From: Thiotrichaceae bacterium
GTDB taxonomy: Bacteria > Pseudomonadota > Gammaproteobacteria > Thiotrichales > Thiotrichaceae
DNA: 9,959 nt
Assembly: GCA_024762625.1 (NCBI GenBank)
Contig: JANTHA010000066.1
Coordinates: 1 to 9,959, forward strand
Reading direction: 5' to 3'
Shown: positions 7,714-9,959 of the stretch, one piece after another
How positions within the stretch are numbered: the stretch's first letter is position 1
Layout: every line of letters starts with the position of its first letter
Notes under the pieces: model-generated
Database searches by the model: none
Told to the model about the DNA's origin: nothing
Seen by the model: only the letters and a program-made list of their open reading frames with translations
Translations under genes and position numbers: made by a program

Positions 7714-7805
7714 GTAATTATTCAGCGTATTCATCTTTTGTCCCGCGTAAGCTAAAAATGCGCCGTTATTTTCGTACTCAAATGGCCGCATTTTCACTAT
7801 TCCGC
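7714..7805. repeat. Dispersed non-coding repeat, copy B (partial)
   Basis: Positions 7714-7785 match 857-930 closely, including long exact runs such as TTATTTTCGTACTCAAATGG and CCCGCGTAAGCTAAAAA. A short tail at 7793-7805 (TTCACTATTCCGC) matches 1019-1031 at all but one position, as if the middle and right end of the longer copy were missing here. There is no right-hand inverted end, so this looks like a deleted or solo copy. It begins 11 bases after the DUF3999 stop. The minus-strand reading frame open through copy A is interrupted here, which argues against a coding role. Confidence 0.65.
7755..7794. terminator. Possible bidirectional terminator-like hairpin in repeat copy B
   Basis: AAAATGCG (7755-7762) pairs with CGCATTTT (7787-7794), extended inward by CC/GG with one bulged base around a loop of about 20 nt. 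The A-tract on one side and T-tract on the other would let it act in both directions between the convergent DUF3999 and kinase genes. The long loop and modest GC content make it a weak candidate. No better terminator is visible in this spacer. Confidence 0.3.
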
Positions 7806-7928
7806 AAAGCAAAAATGGTGTTGTACTAATCTATGGCTTCGATCGTTTATTATTGCTCATCAAATGCTATGGTAATCAAGGCGGTTAGCGGATAAATTGG
7901 CGTTTAAAGGCAGATTTGCTCATGAATT

Positions 7929-7948
7929 ATTGCGCTATATTGCGCTAT
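7929..7948. repeat. 10-bp tandem duplication (ATTGCGCTAT x2)
   Basis: Two exact adjacent copies lie 11 bp beyond the stop codon of the histidine kinase, followed by an A-run. Each unit contains the short palindrome GCGC. No function is evident; replication slippage is the simplest explanation. Confidence 0.6.
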
Positions 7949-7958
7949 AAAAAAGAGA

Positions 7959-9263
7959 TTACGATTGCGGCAGTAGGACTTCGACCAGAAATCCCCCCAG
8001 TTTTTCTGATTGTTTGAAATGGATGGTTCCGCCATAAAGTTTCACAATGTCTTTGCAAATCGCCAGGCCGAGTCCATGACCTTTTATGGATTCATCCAGG
8101 CGAGCGCCTCTCTGGGTTATTTTTTCCAGTTCTTGAGTCGGTTTTGTTTCCCCGTCGTCTTCAATGATGATCCTGGTGAAATGATCGGCTTTTATGGAAA
8201 TTGTGCAAAATACCTTCGATTTTGCCCATTTGCAGGCATTATCCATGAGGTTTCCGATGAGTTCCAGCATGTCTTCCCGGTCGCCAAACTGGGTGATTGA
8301 ATCATCAATCTGAAGCGCTACTTCAAGCTTGTTTTTTTGATGCGCTTGTTTTAGCACATTAACCAGGGTAGATAGCTCCGCACGTGGATCGAATCGTTGA
8401 CGAGTGTTGCCAAGCCCCGCCATGCGTGCGCGTTTTAATTCTCTGTCAGTCAGTTGACGAATGCGCTTAGCCTGTTTTATTGCGGGATAATTATTGTCAA
8501 GGTTTTGCATCAATATGCTAAGCGGGGTTTTCAAGGCATGCGCCAGATTGCCCAGAGAGTTTCGAGAGCGCTCCATTCTTTGTTGCATGATTGACAGGCT
8601 ATGATTGAATTCCCTGACCAGCGGGTAGATTTCAGTTGGTACGTCCTCTGAGAGTTGTTCACGTTCACCGTTACCGATCTGTTTTAATTCGGTGCGTGTA
8701 TTATCAAGCTGTCTGAACTGGCGACGTATTATAAAATGCTGTGATAAAAGTAAAGAAATTAACCCGACAAGACCGATGGAGATAAACAGCATGCGAAAGT
8801 GCTTCCGCTTTTCTATGAGCAAGCTCATATCTTCGGCGATGGCGATCACAATGTCGCGCCCGTTTTTTTGATAGCGCTTGACTTGTATAATCAAGCGCTG
8901 TCCTTGCGGTCCCTTAATGTCGCGCAGGGTGGTTTCTGTTTTTACCCAGGGCGTTTTGAGTGTTTTACCCTGAAGCGATGGCGAGTAAAGTGTGGTGGAA
9001 GCGGGCTGCTTTATACGAATGGCGTAATAGTGGCCTGAATAAGGCGTTTTATAAATCGGGTCGAGTTGTTTCTGTTTCACCTGAATCCCATCTTCAAATG
9101 ACAATGCATGATGCAGACGCATGGCGTCGTGCTCAAGTCGTGAGGTAACAAACGTCTGCAGCATATTGCGCGTTGAAAAATTTGCGAAAATGAGTAAACC
9201 GGATAGGATCAAAATGAGTATGATCGCCAGGCTTACATGCAATTTTTGTTCGATTGATTTCAT
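7959..9263 (-). CDS. Sensor histidine kinase of a PhoQ/QseC-like two-component system
   Basis: This 434-aa inner-membrane kinase senses a periplasmic signal and would phosphorylate the regulator encoded just upstream. Membrane helices lie at about 10-28 and 157-176, enclosing a periplasmic sensor of about 125 residues that contains TPYSGHYYAIRI and LYSPSLQG; I cannot name its ligand. A HAMP-like linker (about 177-232) leads to the dimerisation domain with phospho-acceptor His242 in LAHALKTPLSIL, then the ATPase domain with N-box LMDNACKWA (Asn342), G1 box DDG (369-371) and G2 box GHGLGL (396-401). The G1 box reads DDGET, so the usual second glycine of DxGxG is missing. PhoQ-like kinases share the LAHALKTPL and DNACK signatures. 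The start at 9263 lies 15 bases after the regulator's stop, without a good Shine-Dalgarno sequence, so coupled translation is likely. The PhoQ or QseC name should be taken as resemblance only. Confidence 0.93.
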   Translation of the reverse strand: MKSIEQKLHVSLAIILILILSGLLIFANFSTRNMLQTFVTSRLEHDAMRLHHALSFEDGIQVKQKQLDPIYKTPYSGHYYAIRIKQPASTTLYSPSLQGKTLKTPWVKTETTLRDIKGPQGQRLIIQVKRYQKNGRDIVIAIAEDMSLLIEKRKHFRMLFISIGLVGLISLLLSQHFIIRRQFRQLDNTRTELKQIGNGEREQLSEDVPTEIYPLVREFNHSLSIMQQRMERSRNSLGNLAHALKTPLSILMQNLDNNYPAIKQAKRIRQLTDRELKRARMAGLGNTRQRFDPRAELSTLVNVLKQAHQKNKLEVALQIDDSITQFGDREDMLELIGNLMDNACKWAKSKVFCTISIKADHFTRIIIEDDGETKPTQELEKITQRGARLDESIKGHGLGLAICKDIVKLYGGTIHFKQSEKLGGFLVEVLLPQS

Positions 9264-9278
9264 TAGAGCGCGTTTGTG

Positions 9279-9953
9279 CTAGTTTTTTCCTGTTTGCCGA
9301 GGGAAAATATAACCCTGTCCACGTCGCGTGATGATACGCTCCTTGCCGATTTTTTTACGTAAATGGCGCACATATACTTCAATCAGATTGCTGTCCTTGT
9401 CAAAATCCTGATCATAGACGTGTTCAATCAGACGGGTTTTGGTCAGTATCTGATCAGGGTGTAGCATGAAATAGCGCAACAGCCGGAATTCTGTGCCGCT
9501 AAGTTGGATGCTTTTACCGCTGGGCATGCAAACTTGCTGGCGTTCCTCATCCAGAGTCAGATCACCGCTTTTCAAATTTTTTCCGGGCATTTTGTGATGA
9601 CGTCTCAGTAGAGCCTGGATGCGCACTAATAATTCCTCAAAGTGAAAAGGTTTGCCAAGGTAATCATCTGCACCCGCCTTGAATCCATCCACGCGCTCAT
9701 GCCAGGCATCGCGCGCTGTCAGCACAATAACAGGCACCGGGTTATTGCGTTGCCGCCAGTTTTTGAGCACCTCCAGACCGGGACGTTGTGGCAGACCCAA
9801 ATCCAGTATTATGGCGTCGTAGGGTTCCTCATCGCCCAGGAATTCGGCGTCAAGACCATTATCAGCAACATCGACGGCAAAGCCTTCTTTTTTGAGTTGT
9901 TGGTGTAAATTTTTGCTTAGCTCAATATCGTCCTCTACCAGTAAGAGTCGCAT
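9279..9953 (-). CDS. OmpR/PhoP-family response regulator
   Basis: The 224-aa product has a receiver domain (1-118) with acidic residues Glu7, Asp8 and Asp9, phospho-acceptor Asp51 (IILDLGLP), Thr79 and Lys101 in GKPF, and then a winged-helix DNA-binding domain (about 126-220) with LSGTEFRLLRYF, the recognition helix region SNLIEVYVRHLRKKI and the wing RRGQGYIF. All receiver residues are intact, so normal phosphorylation control is expected. It is closest in look to PhoP/QseB-type regulators, which bind direct repeats at promoters and often control their own operon. It is the first gene of the operon with the histidine kinase downstream. Only 6 bases lie beyond its ATG, so promoter, ribosome binding site and any operator are outside the window. 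Target genes cannot be inferred. Confidence 0.95.
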   Translation of the reverse strand: MRLLLVEDDIELSKNLHQQLKKEGFAVDVADNGLDAEFLGDEEPYDAIILDLGLPQRPGLEVLKNWRQRNNPVPVIVLTARDAWHERVDGFKAGADDYLGKPFHFEELLVRIQALLRRHHKMPGKNLKSGDLTLDEERQQVCMPSGKSIQLSGTEFRLLRYFMLHPDQILTKTRLIEHVYDQDFDKDSNLIEVYVRHLRKKIGKERIITRRGQGYIFPRQTGKN

Positions 9954-9959
9954 ACAGAT

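Noticed and set aside
7579..7812. Minus-strand open frame of 77 codons
   Set aside because: It runs through repeat copy B and antisense to the 3' end of the DUF3999 gene; copy A does not preserve the frame.
7806..7958. Searched for a small gene, tRNA or terminator between the repeat and the kinase stop
   Set aside because: No cloverleaf, credible ORF or strong hairpin was seen apart from the short tandem duplication.

Overview
The window looks like ordinary chromosomal DNA of a free-living gammaproteobacterium. The basis is a DsbD-type thiol:disulfide reductase, a membrane PAS-GGDEF-EAL protein, the DUF2339/DUF3999 gene pair and a PhoP/PhoQ- or QseBC-like two-component system. By eye the base composition is moderate, with A/T-rich spacers. 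A methanotroph-like (Methylococcales) origin is possible, but I cannot assign a genus from sequence alone. I see no rRNA, tRNA, CRISPR array, transposase or phage gene.

Layout from left to right. (1) At 1-733, minus strand, is the 5' part of a dsbD gene that runs off the left edge; its N-terminal periplasmic DsbD-alpha domain appears to be duplicated. (2) The spacer at 734-1147 holds a likely -10 box for dsbD and a 155-bp repeat element (857-1011) with 15-bp imperfect terminal inverted repeats. (3) At 1148-3145 (or from a GTG at 1073), plus strand, is a two-TM PAS-GGDEF-EAL cyclic-di-GMP protein, closed by a strong hairpin at 3172-3193. (4) At 3366-6233 and 6233-7702, plus strand, a very large polytopic DUF2339 membrane protein overlaps by one base with a signal-peptide-bearing, C-terminally anchored DUF3999 protein. 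(5) The convergent spacer at 7703-7958 holds a second, shorter copy of the repeat found at 857 and a 10-bp tandem duplication. (6) At 7959-9263 and 9279-9953, minus strand, are a sensor histidine kinase and, upstream of it in the same operon, an OmpR-family response regulator whose start codon lies 6 bases from the right edge.

The genes form four transcription units: dsbD (leftward), the c-di-GMP gene (rightward, divergent from dsbD), the DUF2339-DUF3999 operon (rightward) and the response regulator-kinase operon (leftward, convergent with the DUF pair). All encode envelope or signalling functions, but nothing in the sequence ties them into one pathway. The least understood items are the DUF2339-DUF3999 pair, a conserved envelope module of unknown function, and the dispersed non-coding repeat.
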